Below, one piece after another: positions 1 through 8,023 of a stretch of 34,055 nt of DNA. The DNA comes from Flavobacteriaceae bacterium (GTDB lineage Bacteria > Bacteroidota > Bacteroidia > Flavobacteriales > Flavobacteriaceae). The DNA lies in contig JAUROD010000019.1 in NCBI GenBank assembly GCA_030835845.1, forward strand, positions 1 through 34,055, in the 5' to 3' direction. Position 1 is the stretch's first letter, and every line of letters starts with the position of its first letter. The translations under genes and the position numbers were made by a program. The notes under the pieces were generated by a model. It saw only the letters and a list, made by a program, of their open reading frames with translations, was not told the origin of the DNA and ran no database searches.

Positions 1-540
1 AGTGGAGGAAAACCTAAAAGAACCTGAATCAGTCATTATACCAGTGTATATACACTGTGCAATTTCTACATCAATTGCCTTTTTATCAATAGCAGCCAGA
101 ACATTGTAAACCATCTCACAAGTGGACCCAATTGTGGTGTCCGAATATTTTAGTTTAGCATATTCTTCAGGTGCTTGGTGATGATCGATCATTACGATTG
201 GCACATTTAGTTCTTTAACTACTTCACTCATTGAACCAATCCTTCCAAGTGAATTAAAATCAAGAGTAAATGCTATATCCGCACTTTGAATTAGCAAATT
301 ACATTCATTTGTATTTTCAGAATATCGTAATATTTTTTCTTGATCAGGCAACCAACCTAAAAACGAAGGGTATTCATTTGGTGAAATCACATGACATTGA
401 TGTCCTTTTTTTATTAAAAATCGTGATAGTGCAAGAGTGCTACCAAGTGCATCTCCATCGGGATTTTTATGAGGAAAAATGACAATTTTTTTTGACTTGT
501 CAAGGAGTTGGTTCAGTTTTTGTATAAATTCTGTTTGCAT
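1..540 (-). CDS. DHH-family phosphoesterase, NrnA-like (nanoRNase / pAp phosphatase), partial
   Basis: The reverse-strand reading frame is open from the ATG at 540 to the left edge of the window (180 codons seen), so the C-terminal DHHA1 part is missing. Visible DHH-family metal motifs are H24-N-P-D-G-D30 (in PHKNPDGDALGS) and D119-H120-H121 (IDHHQAPE), followed by the TGIMTDSGSFRFS segment that precedes the linker in NrnA. NrnA-type enzymes degrade very short oligoribonucleotides and dephosphorylate 3'-phosphoadenosine 5'-phosphate in the cytoplasm. It is transcribed divergently from ndk. The family call is firm. The exact substrate (nanoRNA, pAp or c-di-nucleotide product) is inferred from similarity in motif layout. 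Confidence 0.9.
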   Translation of the reverse strand, partial: MQTEFIQKLNQLLDKSKKIVIFPHKNPDGDALGSTLALSRFLIKKGHQCHVISPNEYPSFLGWLPDQEKILRYSENTNECNLLIQSADIAFTLDFNSLGRIGSMSEVVKELNVPIVMIDHHQAPEEYAKLKYSDTTIGSTCEMVYNVLAAIDKKAIDVEIAQCIYTGIMTDSGSFRFSST

Positions 541-547
541 ATAAGTT

Positions 548-555
548 CAAATATA
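548..555 (-). promoter_or_regulatory. -7 box for the DHH phosphoesterase gene
   Basis: TATATTTG on the minus strand matches the Bacteroidota -7 consensus TAnnTTTG and lies 7 bp upstream of the ATG at 540. A good -33 TTTG at 19-21 bp spacing is not present, so the call rests on the -7 element and its position. Confidence 0.4.
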
Positions 556-632
556 CCAATACCGTACAAAACGAATACAGCGTGATTTAATTTAATTTCA
601 AATTACCATTTTTCAGAAGGTTGATATTTTGT

Positions 633-640
633 TACCTTTG
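633..640 (+). promoter_or_regulatory. -7 box for ndk
   Basis: TACCTTTG matches TAnnTTTG 18 bp before the ATG at 659. It lies inside the longer TTG-initiated reading frame that begins at 629. That argues that 659, not 629, is the true ndk start. The -33 region is poor. Confidence 0.5.
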
Positions 641-658
641 CCACACAAAAAAAAGACT

Positions 659-1078
659 ATGATTACCAATCGTACATTTACCATGATTAAACCTGATGCA
701 GTAGAAAACAGACATACAGGTGCCATTTTAGAAAAAATTAATGTAGCTGGATTTCGAATTGTTGCACTGAAAAAAACTCAACTTTCACTTCGCGATGCTG
801 AAGCTTTTTATAGTGTTCACAAAGAAAGACCATTTTTTGGCGAATTAGTAAGCTTCATGACACGTGGGCCAATTGTCTCAGCAATTCTCGAAAAAGACAA
901 TGCAGTTCAAGACTTTAGAACACTTATTGGTTCAACAAATCCTGCTGAAGCAGCTGAGGGCACTATTCGTAAGCTTTTTGCTACATCAATAGGAGAAAAC
1001 GCTATTCATGGTTCAGATAGTGATGAAAACGCTGCTATTGAAGGCGCTTTTCACTTTTCGGGACGTGAAGTATTCTAG
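659..1078 (+). CDS. ndk: Nucleoside diphosphate kinase
   Basis: Transfers the gamma phosphate from NTPs to NDPs through a phosphohistidine and balances cytoplasmic nucleotide pools. From the ATG at 659 the protein is 139 residues, the usual length. It starts with the characteristic [10 protein letters not shown] strand, and the active-site histidine is H117 in [10 protein letters not shown]. The segment [15 protein letters not shown] is also typical. I chose 659 because a -7 promoter element sits between the upstream TTG at 629 and this ATG, and because homologues begin just before the TxTxIKPD motif. The stop codon shares bases with the stop of the convergent DUF721 gene. Confidence 0.97.
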   Translation: MITNRTFTMIKPDAVENRHTGAILEKINVAGFRIVALKKTQLSLRDAEAFYSVHKERPFFGELVSFMTRGPIVSAILEKDNAVQDFRTLIGSTNPAEAAEGTIRKLFATSIGENAIHGSDSDENAAIEGAFHFSGREVF

Positions 1079-1377
1079 CGAAGGATAATTTTTTGAATTA
1101 TTGAAGATCCTAGACTTTCATTAAGATGGTTTAGGATTTTTTCTTTTCCATAACTCAGTTCTTCTCGAAGAGTAGATGAATTTAATTTAACGTATAATGT
1201 TGAGTTTCGAAACTCAATTTCCTCTGTATATTGAGCTACATTAGGTCCCATTATCACACCCCAAAGTTGCTTTATTTTTACTTGTTGCAGACCTGCAGAT
1301 ATTTTTTGTTGTTGTGTGATTTTAGATAAAATTTCTTCTATCGATTTGACCTCAAAAGAACGTTTTTTTGCACACAT
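1075..1377 (-). CDS. DUF721 (DciA-like) family protein
   Basis: This 100-residue protein carries the DUF721 signature: a tryptophan-containing segment ([14 protein letters not shown]), then a beta-rich stretch ([27 protein letters not shown], here described in parts) and a C-terminal [15 protein letters not shown]. In other bacteria DUF721/DciA proteins load or assist the replicative helicase. That role is family knowledge and not shown here. It is last in a leftward group recF - lipoprotein - DUF721, and its ATG overlaps the upstream stop by one base (TAATG), which suggests translational coupling. Location beside recF fits a DNA-replication link. Confidence 0.85.
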   Translation of the reverse strand: MCAKKRSFEVKSIEEILSKITQQQKISAGLQQVKIKQLWGVIMGPNVAQYTEEIEFRNSTLYVKLNSSTLREELSYGKEKILNHLNESLGSSIIQKIILR

Positions 1378-1793
1378 TATAATTCAATTTTTTGGTGTCT
1401 TTTATACTGATAAGTTTTACCACTATGAGATAAAACGAGTGTATTCTTATTTATTGAAACTAAACTTTCTTGCCATGGATTAATAGCCTTATAATAATCC
1501 AAAACGTAGCCTTCATTAGTTAAAAGTATTCTCAATTCAGCAATGTCTAGAGTGCTTAAGTATTTTCCAGCTATACTTGGTGTAGTTTTCTTTTTATACC
1601 CTTCAAGTTTTTTGTTAATTGAATAAAAGTCAATTGATGGACTTGGTCCTCGGGGATAAAAAGTCTCTCCTTTGTGTTGGACAGATTCTATTTCCCAATA
1701 ACCGTTCAAATTATCCATATCTACATCTCTAATTTTAGCACAAGTTGACAAAAGCAGGGAAACCATTAAAATAAATAAGCTATTCTTTAACAT
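1377..1793 (-). CDS. Lipocalin-like lipoprotein
   Basis: A short hydrophobic signal ends in the lipobox LSTC with C18, so the mature 120-residue protein is probably anchored in a membrane facing the periplasm. The pattern GYWEIESVQHKG near the mature N-terminus and NTLVLSHSGKTYQYKR near the C-terminus resembles small lipocalin-like proteins of Bacteroidota. The ligand is unknown. It lies between recF (20 bp upstream) and DUF721 (1-bp overlap), in the same direction. The lipoprotein call is good and the fold assignment is moderate. Confidence 0.7.
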   Translation of the reverse strand: MLKNSLFILMVSLLLSTCAKIRDVDMDNLNGYWEIESVQHKGETFYPRGPSPSIDFYSINKKLEGYKKKTTPSIAGKYLSTLDIAELRILLTNEGYVLDYYKAINPWQESLVSINKNTLVLSHSGKTYQYKRHQKIEL

Positions 1794-1813
1794 TTACAAA
1801 AGATACAAATTAG

Positions 1814-2893
1814 TTAGAGTTCAAAAATAGAATATGAAAGTTGAGTTGTTTTCAGAGCAGCAAGCGTTCTGTCTTGATGGGTGTCAGATAAAAATAGTTG
1901 ACCAAAATGATTTGATTCAACTAATTGCATTATCAAAGACACCCGCTGTTGATCAAGTTTATCAAATACATCATCCAAAAGTACAATGGGGGTGACGCCA
2001 GCTTGTTTTTTAATAAAATCAAATTGAGCCAATTTTAGTGCAATTAGATATGATTTTTGCTGTCCTTGACTACCAAATTTTTTGATAGGTTGATCTTGGA
2101 TTATAAAATTGATATCCTCTTTGTGGGGACCAGCAGTAGTGAATTGAGCGATCCTATCTTTAGAAAGTGTTTGATCTAATAATTCCTTAAAACCAATATT
2201 ATTTAAATCACTTTCGTATTTGAGATCGATGTTCTCTTCTGATTGACTGATGCTTTGGTAGTGACTTTTGAAAATAGGGATAAATTGCTCTAAAAAAGCT
2301 TTCCTTTTGTTATGGATTTTTGTTCCTAATGAAATAAGTTGACTATTATAAATCTCTAAAGTGTCAGGTTCAAAAAGTTGGTTAGCAAAAAAATATTTAA
2401 ATAATGCATTACGCTGGGCAACAACCTTATTGTAGTTGAGTAGGTCGTGAAGGTAGACCTTGTCTGTCTGTCCCATTACACCATCAATGAATTTTCTTCT
2501 AGTACTGCTTCCCTCTACAATTAAGTCTCTGTCACCAGGTGAAATGATTACTAAAGGTAAAAGACCAATATGATCAGAAATCCGATCATAAATTTTCCCA
2601 TTCCTCTTAATTGTCTTCTTGTTTCCTTTTTTTAGGCTACAGACAATTTTTTCATTTCGATTTTCCCGAACAAAATCACCTTCAATAAGAAAAAACTCTT
2701 TACCGAACTGAATGTTTTGAACAGCAGACGGGTTAAAATATCCTTTTCCAAAACATAAATGATAGATAGCGTCAAGAATATTTGACTTTCCAACACCATT
2801 ATTACCCACAAAACAATTTATTCTCTCATCGAAACTAAATTCTGAAGAGCTAATATTCTTATAATTTGTTAGAGATAGTGATGTGAGTTTCAT
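1814..2893 (-). CDS. recF: DNA replication and repair protein RecF
   Basis: RecF is an SMC-like ABC ATPase that loads RecA at single-strand gaps with RecO and RecR. Visible motifs are the N-terminal LSLTNYKNI, Walker A G-N-N-G-V-G-K-S followed by NILDAIYHL, the linker motif FIDGVMGQ, the signature GSQGQQKSYLIALKLAQ, and Walker B PIVLLDDVFDKLD. The length of about 359 residues is normal. An ATG two codons upstream (2899) is also possible; I prefer 2893 because homologues begin directly before the first beta strand (xLxxLxLxNF). It heads the leftward recF-lipoprotein-DUF721 group and is divergent from the TPR gene. Confidence 0.96.
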   Translation of the reverse strand: MKLTSLSLTNYKNISSSEFSFDERINCFVGNNGVGKSNILDAIYHLCFGKGYFNPSAVQNIQFGKEFFLIEGDFVRENRNEKIVCSLKKGNKKTIKRNGKIYDRISDHIGLLPLVIISPGDRDLIVEGSSTRRKFIDGVMGQTDKVYLHDLLNYNKVVAQRNALFKYFFANQLFEPDTLEIYNSQLISLGTKIHNKRKAFLEQFIPIFKSHYQSISQSEENIDLKYESDLNNIGFKELLDQTLSKDRIAQFTTAGPHKEDINFIIQDQPIKKFGSQGQQKSYLIALKLAQFDFIKKQAGVTPIVLLDDVFDKLDQQRVSLIMQLVESNHFGQLFLSDTHQDRTLAALKTTQLSYSIFEL

Positions 2894-2966
2894 TACCACT
2901 AAGATAAGTAGGATGTTTCTTTGTTAACACAAATTTTCATTTTCTTTTTTCAATTCAATAAGACTT

Positions 2967-2995
2967 TTTGGATTGGAATAAAAAGGTTATTTTTG
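2967..2995 (+). promoter_or_regulatory. Promoter of the TPR-ribH-mutL gene group
   Basis: TTTG at 2967-2970 and TATTTTTG at 2988-2995 match the Bacteroidota -33 and -7 boxes, with 17 bp between them, slightly shorter than the usual 19-21 bp. The -7 box ends 19 bp before the ATG at 3015. This is the only good promoter I see before the rightward block that runs to 9031. Confidence 0.5.
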
Positions 2996-3014
2996 GGCTC
3001 AGAAAACCAAGGAT

Positions 3015-3773
3015 ATGGCGACGTATAAAAAACGAGGAGCAAAAAAATCGGCAACAAATGCCGGACAAACTGAACAAAAAATTGAAAGCACAACAGCAGA
3101 AGTTTTTGAAACTTTGGACACAAGCGCATCCAAAACAGAAGCATTTGTAGCAAAATATCAAAACATCATTTTAGTGGGTATTGGTGTAATTACCTTAGGC
3201 GTTTTGGGTTATTTAGCATATGACACCTATGTGTCAACACCAAAAAAGAATGAGGCTATTTCTGAATTAAACCAAGCACAATATTATTTCAACTTAGCTG
3301 TCAACGGCGAAGATTCTGATGGATTGTTTGAACAATCAATTGAAGGAGGAGCTGGAAAGTATGGTTTTAAAGATATTATAGAGAACTACAGTAACACAGA
3401 AGCCTCAAACCTTGCGACTTACAGCACAGGGATGGCTTATTTTAACATAAAAGATTACCAACAAGCAATCGACTATCTTAGTGATTTTAGTTCGGATGAT
3501 GTATTGCTATCATCTCTTGCAATGGGAGTAACGGGTGATGCGTATGCACAACTAGGTGATAACGCAAAAGCCTTGAGTTTTTACAAAAAAGCTTTTGGAG
3601 AGAATGAAAATGACTACACAACACCTAAGTATTTATTTAAGGCTGCTCTAATTTCTGATTTACTAGAAAAAAAAGGAGAAGCATTGAAATATTTTCAGCG
3701 TATTCAAAAAGAATTCCCAACATCGTTACAAGCTAGTCAGATAGAAATTCAGATTGGACGTTTGGAAAACTAA
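3015..3773 (+). CDS. Tetratricopeptide-repeat membrane protein
   Basis: The 252-residue protein has a charged, low-complexity cytoplasmic N-terminus (about 1-49), one transmembrane helix at about residues 50-68 (IILVGIGVITLGVLGYLAY), and then TPR-like helices: LATYSTGMAYFNIKDYQQAIDYL, AYAQLGDNAKALSFYKKAF and SDLLEKKGEALKYFQRIQKEFP (partial listing). This layout is like YfgM/BamD-type scaffolds that act at the periplasmic side. A gene of this type commonly precedes ribH in Flavobacteriaceae. It is 9 bp upstream of ribH and probably co-transcribed. Partner proteins are unknown. Confidence 0.85.
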   Translation: MATYKKRGAKKSATNAGQTEQKIESTTAEVFETLDTSASKTEAFVAKYQNIILVGIGVITLGVLGYLAYDTYVSTPKKNEAISELNQAQYYFNLAVNGEDSDGLFEQSIEGGAGKYGFKDIIENYSNTEASNLATYSTGMAYFNIKDYQQAIDYLSDFSSDDVLLSSLAMGVTGDAYAQLGDNAKALSFYKKAFGENENDYTTPKYLFKAALISDLLEKKGEALKYFQRIQKEFPTSLQASQIEIQIGRLEN

Positions 3774-3782
3774 AATAAAAAC

Positions 3783-4265
3783 ATGGCTACTGCCCATACC
3801 AATTTATCGCTCTACGACAAAGGAGAACTACCTTCAGGTAAAAGCATGAGAATTACTCTTGTCGTAGCACAATGGAATAATAATATTACTGAAAATTTAT
3901 ATCAAGGAGCTTTTGATACCCTAATTGATTGTGGTGTAAATCCCTCCAATATAAATCGAATTGATGTTCCTGGTAGTTTTGAACTTGTATATGGCGCTAA
4001 ATCTGCCCTTCAAAAAGGAGTTGATGGTGTTATAGTAATAGGAAGTGTGATTCAAGGACAAACCAAACACTTTGATTACGTTTGCCAAGGTGTGACTCAA
4101 GGAATTATTTCTCTTAATTTAGCTTCTGATAAACCGGTGATTTTCTGTGTATTAACAGATGATAATATGCAGCAGGCTCTTGACAGAAGTGGAGGCATAC
4201 ACGGCAATAAAGGGGTAGAGGCTGCAGTCGCAGCAATAAAAATGATTCATCTTTCAAAGACCTAG
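3783..4265 (+). CDS. ribH: 6,7-dimethyl-8-ribityllumazine synthase
   Basis: Catalyses the penultimate step of riboflavin synthesis, joining 5-amino-6-ribitylaminouracil and 3,4-dihydroxy-2-butanone 4-phosphate. The 160-residue protein has the family motifs VAQWNNNIT, DVPGSFELVYGAK, GSVIQGQTKHFDYVC with the catalytic histidine, and LTDDNMQQALDRSGG followed by GNKGVEAA. Length is normal. No FMN riboswitch precedes it; the gene follows the TPR gene after 9 bp. It is separated from the next gene by a 64-bp gap holding a perfect inverted repeat. Confidence 0.96.
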   Translation: MATAHTNLSLYDKGELPSGKSMRITLVVAQWNNNITENLYQGAFDTLIDCGVNPSNINRIDVPGSFELVYGAKSALQKGVDGVIVIGSVIQGQTKHFDYVCQGVTQGIISLNLASDKPVIFCVLTDDNMQQALDRSGGIHGNKGVEAAVAAIKMIHLSKT

Positions 4266-4277
4266 CCATGTCTTCTA

Positions 4278-4296
4278 AATTTCTTTGAAAGAAATT
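4278..4296. repeat. 19-bp perfect inverted repeat between ribH and the next gene
   Basis: AATTTCTTTGAAAGAAATT is fully symmetric around G4287. It starts 13 bp after the ribH stop and 34 bp before the next ATG. No T-run follows on the + strand, so it is not a standard intrinsic terminator. It could be an operator, an mRNA processing or stabilising hairpin, or chance in AT-rich DNA. Confidence 0.5.
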
Positions 4297-4329
4297 GTAA
4301 ATGACGTACATTAGAGCAAACAAAAAGCA

Positions 4330-4620
4330 ATGCTCAAATCCTCTTTATTTAGGCTCAATAAAAATAGAAGATATAACTATACTCCTCGCTATTATAATGG
4401 GAAAGAGATTGGTAATATCTATGATTTTGATTCAAAATTTAGTAAGTACAGAGATACATACAATGCTAATGATATAGGTAAGAAGTGGCAAGAAGCAAGA
4501 TTAGAAAATCGCAATCGTAATAATCGATCAATTTCACCTTTGTTAATTTTTATAATTGCTTTGCTAACCTTAATCTTTTTATTTATGATTGATTTTGACT
4601 TGTCTATATTTAGGCAATAG
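4330..4620 (+). CDS. Small conserved flavobacterial membrane protein of unknown function
   Basis: The 96-residue protein has a basic, aromatic N-terminal half (RYNYTPRYYNGKE), a charged middle with a KKWQEARLENRNR stretch, and one C-terminal transmembrane helix (about residues 70-90, LLIFIIALLTLIFLFMIDF). Similar short proteins sit between ribH and mutL in many Flavobacteriaceae and, from memory, are often mis-named riboflavin synthase subunit beta because of their neighbour; nothing in this sequence resembles a lumazine or riboflavin synthase. It ends 3 bp before mutL, which suggests co-translation. Function unknown. Confidence 0.75.
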   Translation: MLKSSLFRLNKNRRYNYTPRYYNGKEIGNIYDFDSKFSKYRDTYNANDIGKKWQEARLENRNRNNRSISPLLIFIIALLTLIFLFMIDFDLSIFRQ

Positions 4621-4623
4621 TTT

Positions 4624-6423
4624 ATGGAAGACATTATTTCCTTATTACCCGACCATGTTGCAAACCAAATAGCGGCAGGAGAAGTCGTTCAGCGTCCCGC
4701 ATCGGTAGTCAAAGAACTTCTTGAAAATGCTATTGACGCAGGAGCATCAAAAATTCAATTGATAATTAAAGCGGCTGGAAAGGAACTAATCCAAGTCGTT
4801 GATAATGGTCTTGGAATGAGTCCCACGGATTCGCGTTTAGCTTTTGAAAGACATGCCACATCAAAAATTAAACAATCAGGTGATTTGTTTTCCCTTCACA
4901 CAAAAGGATTTAGGGGTGAAGCATTAGCTTCTATTGCTGCAGTTGCACAAGTTGACCTTACAACAAGACGTGAAACAGACGAACTTGCAACAAAAATTAA
5001 AATTGCAGCAAGTACTGTTAAAAGCCAATCACTTGAAGTTGCACCTGTAGGCACATCAATGGTTGTAAGTAATTTGTTTTATAATGTCCCAGCACGTCGA
5101 AATTTTTTGAAATCAAACACGGTCGAATTACGTCATATTATTGATGAATTTCATCGTGTAGCAATTGCACATTCAGATATTCACTTTGTCTTATATCAAA
5201 ATGGTGCAGAACTTTTTGATTTACCTTCAGGGAACTTGAAACGTCGTTTATTGCATATTTTTGGAAGCAAGCTTGAGGATAAACTAGTCCCTGTTGAAGA
5301 GTCTACTTCTGTAACTAAGATTAATGGATTTGTACTTAAACCAATTGCCTCTCGACGAACTCGTGGACAGCAATTTTTTTTCGTAAACAATAGATTTGTC
5401 AAATCACCTTTTTTACACCATGCCATTACAAATGCTTATGAGGGTTTACTCAGTGAAGGAAACTACCCAGGTTATTTTCTCTTTTTTGATTTACCTCCCG
5501 AAACAATTGATATTAATATTCACCCCACAAAAACAGAAATCAAGTTTGAGGATGAACAAAGCCTTTATGCAATTCTTCGTGCAGCAGTTAAGCATAGTTT
5601 AGGTATGTTTCAAGTTGCTCCTATTCTTGATTTTGATAGAGATCCGAATTTAGATACACCATACCAACAACAGAATAAATCTGCCTTAATTCCTAAAATT
5701 GAGGTAGATAAAGATTTTAATCCTTTTCAAAATCAATCTCCACAATCATTTTCATCAAAACTTAGCCCACAATGGGAATCCCTATACCAGGAGGTTGGTT
5801 CTACAGAATCAAGTAAAATTAATCTTCTAAGTTCCTTAGAGGAGACTTCTTCTAAAGAATCTGTTAAGCTATTTCAATTGATGAATCGATTTTTAGTTAG
5901 CTCAACTGGATCTGCTTTACTACTCATTGATCAACAACGAGCTCATGAACGTGTTCTTTATGAGTCATTTTTAAATAAAATAACAAATGCTTCAGCAACA
6001 ATCCAACAATTACTTTTTCCTTTAAAAATGGAATTAAGTGCTATGCAGCAGGGTTTATTAGATGAATTTTCATCTATTTTAAATGAAGCAGGATTTCTTT
6101 TTAACTCCAATAAAAAAGGAGAATTGACCATTACTGGAATCCCAAGTGTTTGTTCAGAAAACAAAGGATTAAGTGTTTTTGAGGAATTATTTTCTCACCT
6201 TGAAAATGAAATTCGTCAAGATAGCTTTAGCCAAACAGATTTGTTATCTAAGTCATTGGCAAAAACATTATCTATAAAGCGTGGAAAAGTTTTAAAGCAT
6301 GAAGAACAACAACAGTTATTAGATGATTTATTTGCCTGTAAAGAACCTCAATTGTCGCCCTTTAATCAACAGATTTTTGTTTCTTTGAGTAAAGAAGAAC
6401 TGGATAAAAAATTTAATCTATGA
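4624..6423 (+). CDS. mutL: DNA mismatch repair protein MutL
   Basis: GHKL ATPase that links MutS mismatch recognition to strand incision. N-terminal motifs are clear: NQIAAGEVVQRPASVVKELL, ENAIDAGA, DNGLGM, RHATSKI and GFRGEALASIA. The 599-residue length is normal. The C-terminal half contains LLLIDQQRAHERVLYE from about residue 436, the position of the metal-binding endonuclease motif DQHAxxExxxxE, but with QQR in place of QHA. The C-terminal motif reads ACKEPQLSPFN where endonuclease MutLs have CPHGRP. The stop overlaps the rhomboid start (ATGA). Confidence 0.96.
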   Translation: MEDIISLLPDHVANQIAAGEVVQRPASVVKELLENAIDAGASKIQLIIKAAGKELIQVVDNGLGMSPTDSRLAFERHATSKIKQSGDLFSLHTKGFRGEALASIAAVAQVDLTTRRETDELATKIKIAASTVKSQSLEVAPVGTSMVVSNLFYNVPARRNFLKSNTVELRHIIDEFHRVAIAHSDIHFVLYQNGAELFDLPSGNLKRRLLHIFGSKLEDKLVPVEESTSVTKINGFVLKPIASRRTRGQQFFFVNNRFVKSPFLHHAITNAYEGLLSEGNYPGYFLFFDLPPETIDINIHPTKTEIKFEDEQSLYAILRAAVKHSLGMFQVAPILDFDRDPNLDTPYQQQNKSALIPKIEVDKDFNPFQNQSPQSFSSKLSPQWESLYQEVGSTESSKINLLSSLEETSSKESVKLFQLMNRFLVSSTGSALLLIDQQRAHERVLYESFLNKITNASATIQQLLFPLKMELSAMQQGLLDEFSSILNEAGFLFNSNKKGELTITGIPSVCSENKGLSVFEELFSHLENEIRQDSFSQTDLLSKSLAKTLSIKRGKVLKHEEQQQLLDDLFACKEPQLSPFNQQIFVSLSKEELDKKFNL

Positions 6424-7160
6424 GAGGAATTACCGACACGGTCAAACACCTTTTAATTATAAATGGTATTTTCTTTTTTGCTACAAATTTATATGGTGAT
6501 ATCATATACGATTTGTTAGCGCTTCATTTCTATGAAAATCCGTCATTTCAGTTCTGGCAGCCATTAACGCATATGTTTATGCACGGGAGCTTCAATCATA
6601 TTCTTTTTAATATGTTTGGACTGTGGATGTTTGGCTCACCATTGGAACAAATGTGGGGTAGAAATAAATTTTTATTCTTTTATGTTTCAGCAGGATTTGG
6701 TGCTGCTGCTTTACAATTATTTATTCATGGATATCAATTTAATAGTTATGTAAATGAATTGGTTGACTCAGGTTTTTTACTTTCTGATATAATGAATACA
6801 ATAGAAACTGGTAGATATAATATTTCATGGGTTTCGGTTATCTCATCTACAGGTTTGGAACAAATGATGACTTCGTTTAATTTATCAATGGTAGGAGCAT
6901 CTGGAGCATTATATGGAATACTAGTTGCTTTTGCAATGTTATTCCCAAACGCTGAGTTGTTTTTACTATTCATTCCCGTTCCTATTAAAGCGAAATATCT
7001 TGTACCTGTCTTAATTTTAGGTGACCTATTTTTTGGATTCAGCTCGTATTCTTTGGGTCCAATTGCACATTTTGCACACATTGGAGGAGCTATAACAGGA
7101 TTTGTCATTATGCGTTATTGGAAGTCCAATCAGTTTAAAAATAACCGTTGGGATTTATGA
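6420..7160 (+). CDS. Rhomboid-family intramembrane serine protease (first of two)
   Basis: A polytopic membrane protein of 246 residues with the rhomboid hallmarks: an early helix with THMFMHGSFNHILFNMFGLW, the catalytic serine S161 in GASGALYG, and the catalytic histidine H220 in AHFAHIGGAITG. Rhomboids cleave transmembrane helices of client proteins inside the membrane. The spacer between the first motif and the serine is long, with a soluble stretch at about residues 105-150. The start overlaps the mutL stop, and the stop overlaps the second rhomboid's start. Substrate unknown. Confidence 0.92.
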   Translation: MRGITDTVKHLLIINGIFFFATNLYGDIIYDLLALHFYENPSFQFWQPLTHMFMHGSFNHILFNMFGLWMFGSPLEQMWGRNKFLFFYVSAGFGAAALQLFIHGYQFNSYVNELVDSGFLLSDIMNTIETGRYNISWVSVISSTGLEQMMTSFNLSMVGASGALYGILVAFAMLFPNAELFLLFIPVPIKAKYLVPVLILGDLFFGFSSYSLGPIAHFAHIGGAITGFVIMRYWKSNQFKNNRWDL

Positions 7161-8017
7161 ATCAATTTAAAAGTTTTAAATATCGATTCTACAATTTTAA
7201 TATTGCCGAGAAGCTAATAGTTATCAACGTTGTTTTATTTGTATTACCTTTCTTTTTTCGTACTCTCTTTTTCCTTTTCAATCTACCCTCAGACAGTATA
7301 TTAAATTGGTTTGAACTTTCACCAAAAATTGAATTGACACTTTTTCGTCCATGGACATTGTTTACATATGCTTTTATTCATGGAAGCTTAAGTCACATAC
7401 TTTGGAATATGCTTTTACTATATTATTCCTCTCAATTCTTTTTAAATTTATTTTCTGCAGATCGATTTATCAACGTTTACTTTTTAGGTGTCCTAGCAGG
7501 AGGACTTGTTTTTTTGGTTAGTTACTGGTTATTTCCCGTATTTAAAGGTGTTTATCCATCTCTTGTAGGTTCTTCTGCAGGTGTAATGGCAATCTTAATT
7601 TTTATTTGTACATATACTCCTATGCAAGAAATCCGTCTCTTGTTTTTCAATATCAAACTTATGTATTTTGGAATTGCAATGGTTGTAATAGACATTCTTC
7701 AGATACCAACATCGAATGCCGGGGGGCATATAGCTCATCTTGGAGGGGCTCTTATAGGTTATATATATGCATCACAACTTATAAAAGGTAATGACATAGG
7801 GTTCAAATTTGAAAAAGTTTGGAAGTCTGTTTTTAACTTCTTCAAACCTAAATCTGAGATGAAGACAGTCTATAAAGCAAGAAAGAAGTCAAGTGCAAAA
7901 AATAATCAAACAGAACAACAAAAAATTGATTCTATTTTGGATAAAATTAGCGCTTCAGGTTATGAGAGTTTAACAAAAGAGGAAAAGGATATTTTGTTTA
8001 AAGCGGGAAAAAAGTAA
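7157..8017 (+). CDS. Rhomboid-family intramembrane serine protease with DUF6576-like tail (second of two)
   Basis: From the ATG at 7157 (ATGA overlap with the previous stop; a TTG at 7148 is less likely) the protein has 286 residues. The motifs are TYAFIHGSLSHILWNM, the catalytic serine S140 in GSSAGVMA, and the catalytic histidine H194 in GHIAHLGGALIG. After the last transmembrane helix there is a basic cytoplasmic linker and a short helical C-terminal domain (KIDSILDKISASGYESLTK) that recurs at the end of Bacteroidota rhomboids and is probably DUF6576. Tandem rhomboid genes after mutL are typical of the family. Substrate unknown. Confidence 0.9.
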   Translation: MNQFKSFKYRFYNFNIAEKLIVINVVLFVLPFFFRTLFFLFNLPSDSILNWFELSPKIELTLFRPWTLFTYAFIHGSLSHILWNMLLLYYSSQFFLNLFSADRFINVYFLGVLAGGLVFLVSYWLFPVFKGVYPSLVGSSAGVMAILIFICTYTPMQEIRLLFFNIKLMYFGIAMVVIDILQIPTSNAGGHIAHLGGALIGYIYASQLIKGNDIGFKFEKVWKSVFNFFKPKSEMKTVYKARKKSSAKNNQTEQQKIDSILDKISASGYESLTKEEKDILFKAGKK

Positions 8018-8023
8018 GCTTGT

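Noticed and set aside
629-658. TTG-initiated 10-codon extension of ndk.
   Set aside because: It contains the likely -7 promoter element and gives residues not found in NDP kinases.
3783-3842. Possible FMN riboswitch in front of ribH.
   Set aside because: Only 9 bp lie between the TPR gene and ribH, and no RFN-element sequence is seen in the region.
6746-7108. A 120-codon minus-strand frame inside the first rhomboid gene, and similar long antisense frames (21640-22002, 30562-30828, 31419-31694).
   Set aside because: All are fully inside well-identified genes on the other strand, have unconvincing composition, and show no family features.
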